Shown here one piece after another: positions 14,390 through 22,305 of a stretch of DNA of 25,691 nt. The position numbers and the translations under genes were made by a program. The notes under the pieces were generated by a model. That model saw nothing but the letters and a program-made list of their open reading frames with translations, searched no databases and was not told the DNA's origin. The stretch lies in IMG/VR virus record IMGVR_UViG_3300044621_000806, positions 1-25,691 of that record; one strand, given 5' to 3'. The DNA is from a virus. Within the stretch, counting starts at the first letter, position 1; each line of letters opens with the position of its first letter.

Positions 14390-14802
14390 TGCCAGCCAAG
14401 TCAATCTTTCAACGCACCGGCGCGGTTGTCGCCTACGTCACCCTGAACTCCGAGCTGGACAACATTGCCAGCGGCATCAGCGACGAGGTTGCCGAGATCA
14501 TGCGTGAGAAGACTGAGGACATAGCTAACGCGGCAAGGCAGGCTGTCCCACGTAACACCGGCAACTTGGCCGACTCCATTGAGGTCGTCGAGTCCGACCT
14601 GAGAGGCCAGCGCGGATACCGGGTCGTGGCAGACGCCAGATCCACCAGCGGCAAGTACGACGTGCCCTATGCCCACATGGTCGAATACGGCTCGGTCCAC
14701 AACGACCCACCTAGACCTTTCCTTGGTCCCGCACTTGATGAGCGCCGCGAAGAGATCGAGAAGGCCGTGGATGCGAAACTGAAGGAGCTGGCAGAAGGAT
14801 GA
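14389..14802 (+). CDS. HK97-gp10-like neck/tail-completion protein
   Basis: The 137-residue product matches the HK97 gp10-like (minor tail/neck) family in length and layout. It has a helical stretch with EVAEIMREKTEDIANAARQAVPRNTGNLADSI (about residues 32-63), containing the family hallmark of Pro-x-x-Thr-Gly-x-Leu-x-x-Ser-Ile. It also has PYAHMVEYGSV (about 93-103) and PPRPFLGPALDE (about 106-117), the typical C-terminal signature. These proteins sit at the head-tail interface or help tail joining. It overlaps its upstream neighbour by one base and the tail-terminator gene by four bases. Confidence 0.9.
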   Translation: MPAKSIFQRTGAVVAYVTLNSELDNIASGISDEVAEIMREKTEDIANAARQAVPRNTGNLADSIEVVESDLRGQRGYRVVADARSTSGKYDVPYAHMVEYGSVHNDPPRPFLGPALDERREEIEKAVDAKLKELAEG

Positions 14803-15206
14803 GCACAGCAATCCGCAAAGGGCTCTACGCCAAACTGACGGCCACAAGCTCTGTGACTACCCTGCTTGCCACCAGCACGTCAATCTTTCACGGGCAGGCA
14901 CCGCCAAACGCGGCATACCCGTACATCATTTTGAGCAAGCAGTCCAACGCCCGCACCCGTTCGTTCAACCAGGTTGCGTTTGAGGCCGAGACTTGGATGG
15001 TCAAGGCTGTGGACCGCAACACGACTTCTGACCGCGCCGAAGGAATCAGGAACGCCGTCGCAACGGCGCTGACCAACGGCACCATCACGGCAAGCGGTCG
15101 AACCATCCAAGACATTTTTCCCACAGGCGATATTGACTACCTCGAAGCTGAGGGAGATCAAACCTATCGCCACCACGGTCTGCTGTTTCGGATCGTGACC
15201 TCCTAG
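14799..15206 (+). CDS. Tail terminator protein (DUF3168-like)
   Basis: This is predicted to cap the head-proximal end of the tail tube and stop polymerisation. The 135-residue product has an N-terminal helix (IRKGLYAKLTATSSVTTLL), then SIFHGQAPPNAAYPYIILSK, a family-typical turn and strand. A central AFEAETWMVKAVDRNTTSDRAEGIRNAVATALTNG follows, and the C-terminus has YLEAEGDQTYRHHGLLFRIVT. This fits the HK97 gp11/DUF3168-like tail terminators in both length and strand order. It overlaps the gp10-like gene (ATGA) and lies just upstream of the tail tube genes. Confidence 0.88.
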   Translation: MSTAIRKGLYAKLTATSSVTTLLATSTSIFHGQAPPNAAYPYIILSKQSNARTRSFNQVAFEAETWMVKAVDRNTTSDRAEGIRNAVATALTNGTITASGRTIQDIFPTGDIDYLEAEGDQTYRHHGLLFRIVTS

Positions 15207-15226
15207 CCCGACTAACGAAAGGCCAT

Positions 15227-15403
15227 ATGTCTCAGTACCGCGTGAGCGGAGCACTTCCGGTGCTCGGCAACGAACCGGGTGCCGTGTTCTCAGCGGTGCT
15301 TGACAAGGAAACGGAATCCCGGCTCTTGGAGCGCGGGTCCATAACCCGCGTCCTCAAGGACGCCTCAAACAAGGGCACTACGCCCAAGAGCGACAAGGAG
15401 TAG
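15227..15403 (+). CDS. Small conserved-style protein before tail tube gene
   Basis: This 58-residue ORF begins at ATG 15227 after CGAAAGG (15216-15222). It ends at TAG 15401, four bases before the major tail protein ATG. Its last codons contain the AAGGAG ribosome site of the tail gene, so the two are coupled. The product starts MSQYRVSGALPVLGNEPGAV and continues with charged residues (LDKETESRLLERGSITRVL) and a Lys-rich end. Similar tiny proteins with a G-x-E-P-G turn and an L-x-x-G-S-I motif occur before tail tube genes in actinobacterial phages as far as I recall. The role is unknown. Confidence 0.72.
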   Translation: MSQYRVSGALPVLGNEPGAVFSAVLDKETESRLLERGSITRVLKDASNKGTTPKSDKE

Positions 15404-15406
15404 CAA

Positions 15407-15829
15407 ATGGCAAAGCAGGTATTGCGTGACGCATACGTAGTAGTGGACGGAACCAACCTCTCCACCCACGTGTCGAGCGTCACCATCGAAGACAGCGCAG
15501 ACGAAGTTGAGTTCACGGGCTTTGGTCCCAGCTCATACCGCGAGTACGGCCAGGGGCTCAAGACCGCCTCAGTCCAGCTCGAGGTCTTTCAGGACCACGC
15601 CTCCGGTTCGGTCGACTCCGTGTTTCACCCGCTCTACACCACGGGCGGCACCTTCGGCGTTGAGATCAGGCCGACCAGCGCCGTTGTCTCAGCGACGAAC
15701 CCGAAGTACACCATGACCGGTCGCCTCTTCACCTACAGCCCGCTTCAGGGTGCCGTGGGTGATGCGAACACCACCTCGATCACCGTGAACAACGCCGGCA
15801 CCGCTGGCCTCGTTCGGGGCACCACCTGA
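15407..15829 (+). CDS. Major tail tube protein
   Basis: This is predicted to be the subunit that stacks into the tail tube. The 140-residue product begins MAKQVLRDAYVVVDGTNLS, then has the paired strands SSVTIEDSADEVEFTGFG and a SYREYGQGLKTASVQLEVFQDHASGSVDSVF segment. The second beta sheet includes GGTFGVEIRPTSAVVSATNP, YTMTGRLFTYSPL and VNNAGTAGLVRGT. This single-domain plan and length match the small tail tube proteins of actinobacterial siphophages. It precedes the chaperone pair and the tape measure, the canonical order. A G+C-rich hairpin follows the gene. Confidence 0.88.
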   Translation: MAKQVLRDAYVVVDGTNLSTHVSSVTIEDSADEVEFTGFGPSSYREYGQGLKTASVQLEVFQDHASGSVDSVFHPLYTTGGTFGVEIRPTSAVVSATNPKYTMTGRLFTYSPLQGAVGDANTTSITVNNAGTAGLVRGTT

Positions 15830-15844
15830 TCCATGAGTAACGGG

Positions 15845-15860
15845 GGGCGGGCACCCGCCC
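15845..15860 (+). terminator. GC-rich hairpin after major tail gene
   Basis: GGGCGG (15845-15850) pairs with CCGCCC (15855-15860) across a GCAC loop, with further G and C runs outside (GGG at 15842-15844, CCCC at 15864-15867) that could extend it past an internal bulge. It lies 15 bases after the tail tube stop and lacks a T-run. Like the hairpin after the capsid gene, it may limit readthrough or protect the message of an abundant structural protein. Confidence 0.45.
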
Positions 15861-15911
15861 GCTCCCCTAGCCACCGGCTGTACCCAGCCACCAACCGAAA
15901 GGAGACTCGCT

Positions 15912-16361
15912 ATGCCGAGACTCACCAAGGAAGCCCTTCTCAAGGCGTCCGACATCAGCACCAAGGAAGTAGAACTCCCGAGCATCGGCGGCAGCGTCGT
16001 AGTTCAGGGGCTCTCTGCCGCCTACAGCAACCAGGCTTCTTCCGAAGCTCTGGAAATGACCACCACCGCACGCGGTGAGCAGATTGCCAGAGTCAACACC
16101 GCCAAGCTCGAGGTGATTCAGGCTCAGCACGGGCTGGTAGATCCCGCCCTTGCCACCTTTGAGGAAGCAGAACAGTTCGCCAAGAACTGCGGCCCTGCCT
16201 TCAAGAAGGTCATTGAGGCCATTGACGAGCTGAGCGGCTTGGACAAGGAGGCCATCACGGAAGCGAAGGCCACATTTCCGAGCAGCGGAGCGAGCCAGGT
16301 CGGGCCAGTGGTGGACGATGGAACTAGCGCCGGGAGTACCGGACCCGCTGTTTCTTCATGA
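15912..16361 (+). CDS. Tail assembly chaperone (gpG-like)
   Basis: This is predicted to be the chaperone that coats the tape measure during tail assembly. The 149-residue product is helical and acidic. It starts PRLTKEALLKASDISTKEVELPSIGGSVVVQGLS, a typical opening, then shows AEQFAKNCGPAFKKVIEAIDELSGLDKEAITEAKATF (about 86-122), the usual core ending. It finishes in a low-complexity Gly/Ser tail. The ribosome site is CGAAAGGAG (15896-15904). Its 3' part overlaps a second ORF in the +1 frame, matching the G/GT arrangement of siphophages, in which a fraction of ribosomes change frame to add a C-terminal domain. Confidence 0.88.
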   Translation: MPRLTKEALLKASDISTKEVELPSIGGSVVVQGLSAAYSNQASSEALEMTTTARGEQIARVNTAKLEVIQAQHGLVDPALATFEEAEQFAKNCGPAFKKVIEAIDELSGLDKEAITEAKATFPSSGASQVGPVVDDGTSAGSTGPAVSS

Positions 16362-16503
16362 ACTAGCCCTGGAGTTGGGCAAGAGCGTCCGAGAAATCGG
16401 AGAGTCAATGTCGGCACATGAGTTGTGCGTGATGTGGCCTGAGTTTTTTGCCGCTCGAAACAGGATGCGTCAAGCAGAGGAAGCAAAACAGGCGGGTCGT
16501 TGA
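16234..16503 (+). CDS. Second tail chaperone domain (gpT-like), frameshifted
   Basis: This frame is open from 16234 to 16503 and is shifted +1 (equivalently -2) relative to the upstream chaperone. The conserved part reads VPDPLFLHELALELGKSVRE, then IGESMSAHELCVMWPEFFA, resembling the gpT-type extension with its L-x-x-E-x-G-x-[ST]-V-x-E plus S-x-x-E-L-x-x-W pattern. An internal ATG at 16318 could start a separate 61-residue protein, but no good ribosome site precedes it, so expression as a frameshift fusion is more likely. Possible +1 slip points in the overlap include TTT-CCG (16275-16280), GGG-A (16332-16335) and CCC-G (16344-16347); none is proven. The start given is the frame opening, not a start codon. 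Confidence 0.75.
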   Translation, partial: AAWTRRPSRKRRPHFRAAERARSGQWWTMELAPGVPDPLFLHELALELGKSVREIGESMSAHELCVMWPEFFAARNRMRQAEEAKQAGR

Positions 16504-16520
16504 TCGGCTCGCCTGTTTTT
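16485..16520 (+). terminator. Intrinsic terminator before tape measure
   Basis: AAAACAGGCG (16485-16494) is perfectly complementary to CGCCTGTTTT (16510-16519). The pairing can extend inward by further G-C and G-T pairs, and the right arm ends in five T residues. This is a classic hairpin plus T-run. The left arm lies inside the last codons of the second chaperone frame, so translating ribosomes would cover it. It lies 26 bases before the tape measure TTG and probably attenuates transcription into the minor tail genes. Confidence 0.8.
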
Positions 16521-16527
16521 AGTTAGT

Positions 16528-16548
16528 CGAAAGGAGCTGGTCTAGTTG
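16528..16548 (+). promoter_or_regulatory. RBS and TTG start of tape measure
   Basis: CGAAAGGAG (16528-16536) is followed nine bases later by TTG (16546-16548), which begins the frame of the tape measure (Ser-Gln-Thr-Ser next). No ATG or GTG gives a comparable start with a ribosome site. A strong ribosome site with a weak TTG codon suggests tuned, low-level initiation, in line with the terminator just upstream. Confidence 0.7.
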
Positions 16549-19500
16549 TCGCAGACTTCATTGAACATCCTGGTCACCGCTACAACCGCGCAGGCACAGG
16601 CGCAGCTGGCGGCGGTCAATGCCCAGATGAAGACCATGGCGGCTCAGGCCGGCATCTCCGGTGGTGCCTTGGGCAAGATTGGCAAGGGCGGGGCTGGCAT
16701 CGCTGCTGTGGGTGCGGTCGCTGTTGTGGCGGGCAAGCAGCTCTATGACCTAGCCAAACAATTCGACGAAGCCTACGACACCATCCGAGTAGGCACGGGA
16801 GCGACGGGCAGGGAGCTAGAAAAGCTCAAAGGCAATTTCAAGGAAGTAGCCAGGACAGTCCCTAACGATTTCAAGGAAGTCGGCACAGCCGTAGCGGACC
16901 TGAATACCCGCCTGGGTCTTTCCGGGAAGCCGCTTGAAGCAATGGCGGAGAACATGCTCCACCTCTCCAACATCACAGGCACAGACCTCGAGGGAAACAT
17001 CAAGTCAGTGGCTAGGGCGTTCGTGGATTGGGAAGTGCCGGTCAAGAAGCAGACCGGGGCACTCGACGGCCTGTTTCGGCTAAGCCAGAAGTCCGGTGCC
17101 AGCGTGAGCGAAATAGCGGACAACATCCAGAAGTTTGGCTCACCGCTCAGAACGCTTGGGCTGAACATTGACTACGCCGCTGCGATGTTCGCCAACTTTG
17201 AGCGGGCAGGCGTGAACATGCAGACGATGGTTCCCGGCCTGAAGTTGGCAATCGGCAACATGGTCGATCCGACCGACGAGCTCGCCAAGAAGTTTGAGAC
17301 TCTGGGCGTCGAGGCTGATAAGCCAGCCGCCGGCCTTCAGAAAATATTCGCTGCTATTGGCAATGATTCTCAACTCAGCAAGGTAGAGAAGATGACCTTG
17401 GCAATGGAGGTCTTCGGCAAGCGGGCCGGTGCGGATATGGCAGAGGCCGTGCGTCAGGGACGCTTTGACGTTGGGGCGTTCATGGACACTTTCAACGACA
17501 AAAACGGCGACAGCATCCGTAAGGCGGCTGACGAAACCTATGACTTCTCAGAGAACGTAAGAATCCTGACCAATAATCTGAAGATTTATCTGGAGCCAGC
17601 AGCAAATGAAGTGTTCACTGCTCTCGACCGGATGGTCAGAAGGATCAACGATGCGATGACGGCACAAAGAGAAGGACGTGCCGAAACAGATGACCTTGCT
17701 ACGGCCTTTCAGGTTCTTGGAGCGGCCATTAGGGCAACCGGCTGGTTGTTTAGGCAGTTCTTCACGCTTGTCAGGAATTCCTTTACAAAAGCCAAGTCAA
17801 ACGTTCGAGACTTTTCCCTCGCTTGGAAGTTCTTGAAAGAAGAAGTCACAGAAAACATCAACCAGATCAAACGAGCATTCGGGATGCTTTACAACTTCAT
17901 CAAGGCCAATATAAACAAGGTTGTTGGCGACATGAAGGCTTTTGCGTCAACTACGAAAAACGTTTTTGGCGCGGTCAAGGATGGAATCGTAAGCGCATTC
18001 AGTTCCGCATGGGGCCGCGTAAAATCCATTTTCCAAGGTGCCAAGGGTTTTGTTGTCGGTTTTGTCAACTCCATCCTTGGAATCTTGGACAGCATCCCTG
18101 GCGTTGACATATCGCCTATCTCTCTGGGCACTGGCGAAGGGACAAGCAAACGGGGACGCCCTCGTGGTCTACAGCGCGGCGGTGTGCTTCAGGGCGGCGC
18201 AGCTTCTGGCGATTCAATCCCGGCCATGCTGGAGCGCGGCGAGTACGTGCTGAACAGAAAAGCAGTCGAGAAAATCGGTGTAGGACGGCTCAATCACATC
18301 AACTTCAAGTCTGCTTCACGGTTCCAGACCGGCGGGGTAGTCGGACTTCAGGATGGCGGCTACCTTGACACTTTGACCGAGCTGCCGGGCAAGTTAATCA
18401 GCCCTATTGCTGACGCTGGGACTGCGGCGCTGGATCTTTTGATGAACGGCCCTGCTCAGTTCCTCAAGATGCTGCCGAAGCCCAATATCCCGCAGCCTCT
18501 CACCGGCGTAGGTCCGTATCTGTTGGAGAAGGCAATCTCGTTTATAAAAGAGAACGCCCAGAGCCCGCTCAAAGACAACGAGTGGGTTGACAGCAACACC
18601 TTCGCCGTCGCTAACTTCCTTGCCAACAAGTTCAGCGCGTCGATCAGCTCGAGCTACAGATCGCCGGCACAAAACGCAGCTGCCGGAGGCGTAACGAACT
18701 CCTCGCACACCAGAGGCACGCCTTCCAACCCCGGCGCTTTTGACTTTGTGCCGCCGTCTGGCGGAATGCAGGGCTTCGTCGGCAGCAACATCGCTGGCGT
18801 ATCAGAGAACATGATTCACGATGTCGGCTCTGGCCTTCACAACCACGTTGCCTTTTTCAGCAGGGGCGGACTGGTTGGGAAAGCTAAGCGCACGCTTTCA
18901 TACGCAAAGGACGTCCAGAAAGAGACTAAGAACAGCAAACTTGCCGGGCAAGCGGTCAAGGCCGCAAGCAGGGCGCTTGACTTTGCCAAAAATGGCAAGC
19001 CTGGCATGGCCAAGAAGTTCATGAAGCGAGCCCAGAGGCTGAGCTCAAGGGCAGCCAGTTCTATCCCCGGCCTAAGTTCTGGGCCACCAAATCTGGCTAC
19101 TAATAGCTTTGACGAAAGCAAGCCTTTCAGTCCTACAAACCTGCCGGGCTTTTCGTTCTTGCCGAAACAAGTTCAGGATCTGATGATGTCACCCGGCCTG
19201 AGTCCTGCCGCTCGACAGAACCTGACGGGCATGGCGCTCACAATGGCTGGGCAGACTCCGACCAAGACTGATGACGCTGCCGCTCTCAACGTCATTTTGC
19301 GAACGCAGATAAACCAGAAGTCAAAAGCGCAAAAGGATCTCCGCAAGGCGAACGCGATGCTTGCCAAGGGTGGCCTGACCAAGAAGGAGAGGCAGCGCTG
19401 GATGGGAGTGCGCGACAGGTCGCTGAACAGCCTGACCACCGCGACTGGCGACATCATCTCAACCACCGACTCCATCAACGAGCTAAACGGCGGCGATGGG

Positions 19501-19686
19501 GAAACCTCTATGGCGGACGCCATGAAGGAGCTGGCCGATGCCATCAAGGAGCAAAACAGGCTCCAGTCGGGCGTCCAGGCTGTCGGCTCCCGCGAAGCGC
19601 TGCGGATGCTCTCGGACGTAATCAGCGGTGAGATCGTCGGCAAGAGATCAGCACCGGCAAATTCCTACTCTGGAGTGAGGTACTAA
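16546..19686 (+). CDS. Tape measure protein with peptidase-like domain
   Basis: The tape measure sets tail length and is ejected with DNA. The 1,046-residue product has an Ala-rich helical N-terminus with a hydrophobic Gly/Ala/Val stretch (about residues 50-65). A phage TMP core contains the EVARTVPNDFKEVG and LAKKFETLGVEADK segments. A helical region (about 370-500) is followed by the conserved GDSIPAMLERGEYVLNRKA motif from residue 555. Residues about 700-770 resemble an M15-type (LAS) peptidase: SSSYRSP (701-707), SSHTRG with His721, AFDF with Asp733 and LHNHV with His765/His767. A C-terminal coiled-coil region follows (about 900-1010). Coding around 17700-18060 is visibly more A+T-rich. 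The start is TTG. The peptidase could thin peptidoglycan during infection. Confidence 0.93.
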   Translation: MSQTSLNILVTATTAQAQAQLAAVNAQMKTMAAQAGISGGALGKIGKGGAGIAAVGAVAVVAGKQLYDLAKQFDEAYDTIRVGTGATGRELEKLKGNFKEVARTVPNDFKEVGTAVADLNTRLGLSGKPLEAMAENMLHLSNITGTDLEGNIKSVARAFVDWEVPVKKQTGALDGLFRLSQKSGASVSEIADNIQKFGSPLRTLGLNIDYAAAMFANFERAGVNMQTMVPGLKLAIGNMVDPTDELAKKFETLGVEADKPAAGLQKIFAAIGNDSQLSKVEKMTLAMEVFGKRAGADMAEAVRQGRFDVGAFMDTFNDKNGDSIRKAADETYDFSENVRILTNNLKIYLEPAANEVFTALDRMVRRINDAMTAQREGRAETDDLATAFQVLGAAIRATGWLFRQFFTLVRNSFTKAKSNVRDFSLAWKFLKEEVTENINQIKRAFGMLYNFIKANINKVVGDMKAFASTTKNVFGAVKDGIVSAFSSAWGRVKSIFQGAKGFVVGFVNSILGILDSIPGVDISPISLGTGEGTSKRGRPRGLQRGGVLQGGAASGDSIPAMLERGEYVLNRKAVEKIGVGRLNHINFKSASRFQTGGVVGLQDGGYLDTLTELPGKLISPIADAGTAALDLLMNGPAQFLKMLPKPNIPQPLTGVGPYLLEKAISFIKENAQSPLKDNEWVDSNTFAVANFLANKFSASISSSYRSPAQNAAAGGVTNSSHTRGTPSNPGAFDFVPPSGGMQGFVGSNIAGVSENMIHDVGSGLHNHVAFFSRGGLVGKAKRTLSYAKDVQKETKNSKLAGQAVKAASRALDFAKNGKPGMAKKFMKRAQRLSSRAASSIPGLSSGPPNLATNSFDESKPFSPTNLPGFSFLPKQVQDLMMSPGLSPAARQNLTGMALTMAGQTPTKTDDAAALNVILRTQINQKSKAQKDLRKANAMLAKGGLTKKERQRWMGVRDRSLNSLTTATGDIISTTDSINELNGGDGETSMADAMKELADAIKEQNRLQSGVQAVGSREALRMLSDVISGEIVGKRSAPANSYSGVRY

Positions 19687-22305
19687 GTGGCTGCTGAATC
19701 TCTGATCCTCACCCCGCCGTCAACCGTTGGCGCTGGCATAGACCTGAACGGCACCAAGTGGCGGATACAGGAGCTGAGCCTTGGCAACCCATCCCGGCGT
19801 GAGGATCTGGTCACTTCCAACGATTCAGACGGCGGCATGCCGGCGAGAGTATCCATGCGGGACGCAAGGGAAGTCACCGCCACCCTGCGGCTGATGGATG
19901 CGGCCAACATGAACGCAGCACTTGAGTCCATCGGTGACCTCGAGCAGAAGCTGGAGCTGGCAGAGCGGCTGGCCTCGAGCGGCCCGACCAACCCGGTTGA
20001 AGAGTGCGTCCGGCTGGTCTACACGCCCAAGGACTCCACCCAGACCTTTAGCCTGATCGTGCTGACGGGAGAGATCAGCCAGGTCCCGAGAGATCACCAG
20101 GGCTGGCTGATTGGCTACCCAACGGTAGAAGTCCGCTTCATCTGCGACCCGTTTGCCTACGGTGCGCTGCGTACCTACCTTGACACCACCACCACGGCTG
20201 AGATCGCACCCAGCATCTCAGTGCCGGGCGGACCCGGTGACGTATCACCTTGGACGCGCATGGCGATCAAGGACACGGCAGCCGTAGGACGCGGCCTGCT
20301 TCGCATCGGTGTCAAGAACACAGCGCAGAACACCACCGCCACCGCCTTCGACGGATCAGATGACCGGATTACCACGACCTACAACCCGTTCACCAACGGG
20401 AGCACCCGCACGTACATGGGGTGGGCGAACCGGACTACCTCGACTACCGCAGACACGCTCTTTGCCGGATCAGTTGCCAGCCCTGCCGTGCTTGCGCTTT
20501 CATCGGGCAGCCAGAACGTGACGTGGAAGCCGCAGAACTCTACGACCACCACGTGGACAGCGGCGTGGCCGGGCAACGCTCAGTGGGTTCATTGGGCGCT
20601 GGTCTTCAACGAGGGCACTGATGCGGCCAGTCTGTTCATCAACGGAGCGCTAGTCACCGCCACCACGAACGCCCAGGCATACAACGGCACCCCCGGCAAC
20701 CTTGTCATCGGTGCCCGACAGAGCACCACCGATCCTTTCGTTGGATCTATGGCGTGGTTCAGCGTCCACGAAAAGGCGCTTACGGCAGAAGAGATCAGCG
20801 CGGCATCACGTCGCTTCTCAGCCGACCAGCTCGTGTCGTTCGGTGGGCTTGGCATCCTGCTCCCGCTGGACGCGGCATCGGGTTTGACTGACCTTTCAGG
20901 CAACGTGCGAACCGGCACGGCGGCGGGTGGTATAACCATCGGCGGCGTGACGGGCCCACTGGATGAGTCGGCGCTGTCGGCTGTCATCTCATCCTCGACG
21001 TGGACGGCAGTGGCCGGAAGCCTTACCGCCGGACCGCCTGCGTATGTCAGCAACGCCACGACCGACTACGACAATTTCACGGTGCTCGCGCAGCTGCCCC
21101 GCCAGTTTCGCACGGGATCATTCCGCGTTTACGCGCACCGGATCTACAACACCTCCGGCATAGAGGGAAGCACAGTCAGGTTGGCGTGGCGCGGTGTCGG
21201 CTCAAGCATCAGGCGCGGCCCGGTGGTGGACATTCAGCCAGCTTCATCAGACCTGTATCTGGGGGAGATCAGCACCGAGACAGCGTGGGACGGCTGGCTT
21301 GAGACTCGCGGCCCGGTGTTCGTCACCGACCTCATCCTCGTGCCGGTCGACTCCTACCTTGAAGCGTCAGGCCCACAAGCGTCTATTCAGATGGTCGGCA
21401 CCACAGCGGCGCTCGACGCGCTTCAGACCACCTCTACCCACATTGACACAAGGACGCTGACAACCGGCGGCGCATGGTCAACGGTCAACTCAGCATCACC
21501 GACCTGGCCTGTGTCGGCAGCGAACTACGCCCGGCGCACTGCGGTCAGCATGGCCTCTCCCGCTTTTGCTCAGGCAGGCACGGCCAACCACATGGAAGTT
21601 CAGGTTCAGGCCACGGTTCGCTTTTCCGATGGCGTTCCCCAGGGCGGTGCCCTTGTTACGGCGCACGGCATCTACGCACGATACGTGGATTCAAGCAACT
21701 ACCTCGCGTTTGGTATGCGAGGAGGTGGGTTTTTGTCCCTTGCCTCAAACCCAGCCTTAGTGATGGTGGTTGCTGGCACCGCAACTGTTCTTTGGAATGG
21801 GCTACAGACTGGAAATACGAATGCCTCTGGCGAAATGACGCTAAAACTTCAGCTCACTTCAGACGGCAGATGGTACGTGGACTTCAGCGGCGGCGGCACG
21901 AACGCCGTCCAGACTGCTTTTGGTCAGAACGGAGTTCTTTCATCCGGTGGCACCCTTGGCAATACGGGCGCGGCGAAGGCCGGTCTTTTCGACAACCACA
22001 CCGCAGCAGGTGCGTCCACCCGAGACTGGAAAGACTTCTCCATCGGCAACCTCGCAGGAGTCACGCCACCCCCGCTGCCCGCATCCCAGACCATCCGCCT
22101 ACAGGGACCGAAGCTCACCACCACAGACGGCACCGAGTATCCCTACATCGGCAGCAGCGGCGTCACACTAGAGCCAGAAGCCAACAACAACCTGACAGTC
22201 ATGGCGCAGCGGATGGCAGGACTCCACGGCGCAGACGCAGACACCCCGGCGCTGGACATCGACATTGACGGATACCCGCGATTTCTGTCAGTGCCGCACA
22301 CATGA
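19687..22305 (+). CDS. Dit-like distal tail protein with LamG domains
   Basis: The 872-residue product starts at GTG directly after the tape measure stop. Residues about 1-175 look like a distal tail (Dit/siphovirus tail component) domain: GIDLNGTKWRIQELSLGNPS, then VRLVYTPKDSTQTFSLIVLTGEI and PTVEVRFICDPFAYG. Residues about 215-375 form a LamG/concanavalin-like domain: TAFDGSDDRITTTYNPF, WVHWALVFNEGTDAASLFIN, GNLVIGARQSTTDPFVGSMAWFSVHEKALTAEEI. A second lectin-like beta domain lies at about 620-790 (MEVQVQATVRFSDGVPQGG, SNYLAFGMRGGG, DGRWYVDFSGG). These domains probably bind surface glycans at the tail tip. Coding near 21720-21860 is slightly more A+T-rich, hinting at modular exchange. It overlaps the hub gene by four bases. 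Confidence 0.82.
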   Translation: MAAESLILTPPSTVGAGIDLNGTKWRIQELSLGNPSRREDLVTSNDSDGGMPARVSMRDAREVTATLRLMDAANMNAALESIGDLEQKLELAERLASSGPTNPVEECVRLVYTPKDSTQTFSLIVLTGEISQVPRDHQGWLIGYPTVEVRFICDPFAYGALRTYLDTTTTAEIAPSISVPGGPGDVSPWTRMAIKDTAAVGRGLLRIGVKNTAQNTTATAFDGSDDRITTTYNPFTNGSTRTYMGWANRTTSTTADTLFAGSVASPAVLALSSGSQNVTWKPQNSTTTTWTAAWPGNAQWVHWALVFNEGTDAASLFINGALVTATTNAQAYNGTPGNLVIGARQSTTDPFVGSMAWFSVHEKALTAEEISAASRRFSADQLVSFGGLGILLPLDAASGLTDLSGNVRTGTAAGGITIGGVTGPLDESALSAVISSSTWTAVAGSLTAGPPAYVSNATTDYDNFTVLAQLPRQFRTGSFRVYAHRIYNTSGIEGSTVRLAWRGVGSSIRRGPVVDIQPASSDLYLGEISTETAWDGWLETRGPVFVTDLILVPVDSYLEASGPQASIQMVGTTAALDALQTTSTHIDTRTLTTGGAWSTVNSASPTWPVSAANYARRTAVSMASPAFAQAGTANHMEVQVQATVRFSDGVPQGGALVTAHGIYARYVDSSNYLAFGMRGGGFLSLASNPALVMVVAGTATVLWNGLQTGNTNASGEMTLKLQLTSDGRWYVDFSGGGTNAVQTAFGQNGVLSSGGTLGNTGAAKAGLFDNHTAAGASTRDWKDFSIGNLAGVTPPPLPASQTIRLQGPKLTTTDGTEYPYIGSSGVTLEPEANNNLTVMAQRMAGLHGADADTPALDIDIDGYPRFLSVPHT

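Noticed and set aside
15833-16078. ORF starting just after the major tail gene
   Set aside because: It runs mostly inside the chaperone gene in another frame, with Arg/Gly/His-rich shadow composition; the 15912 frame has a better ribosome site and family match.
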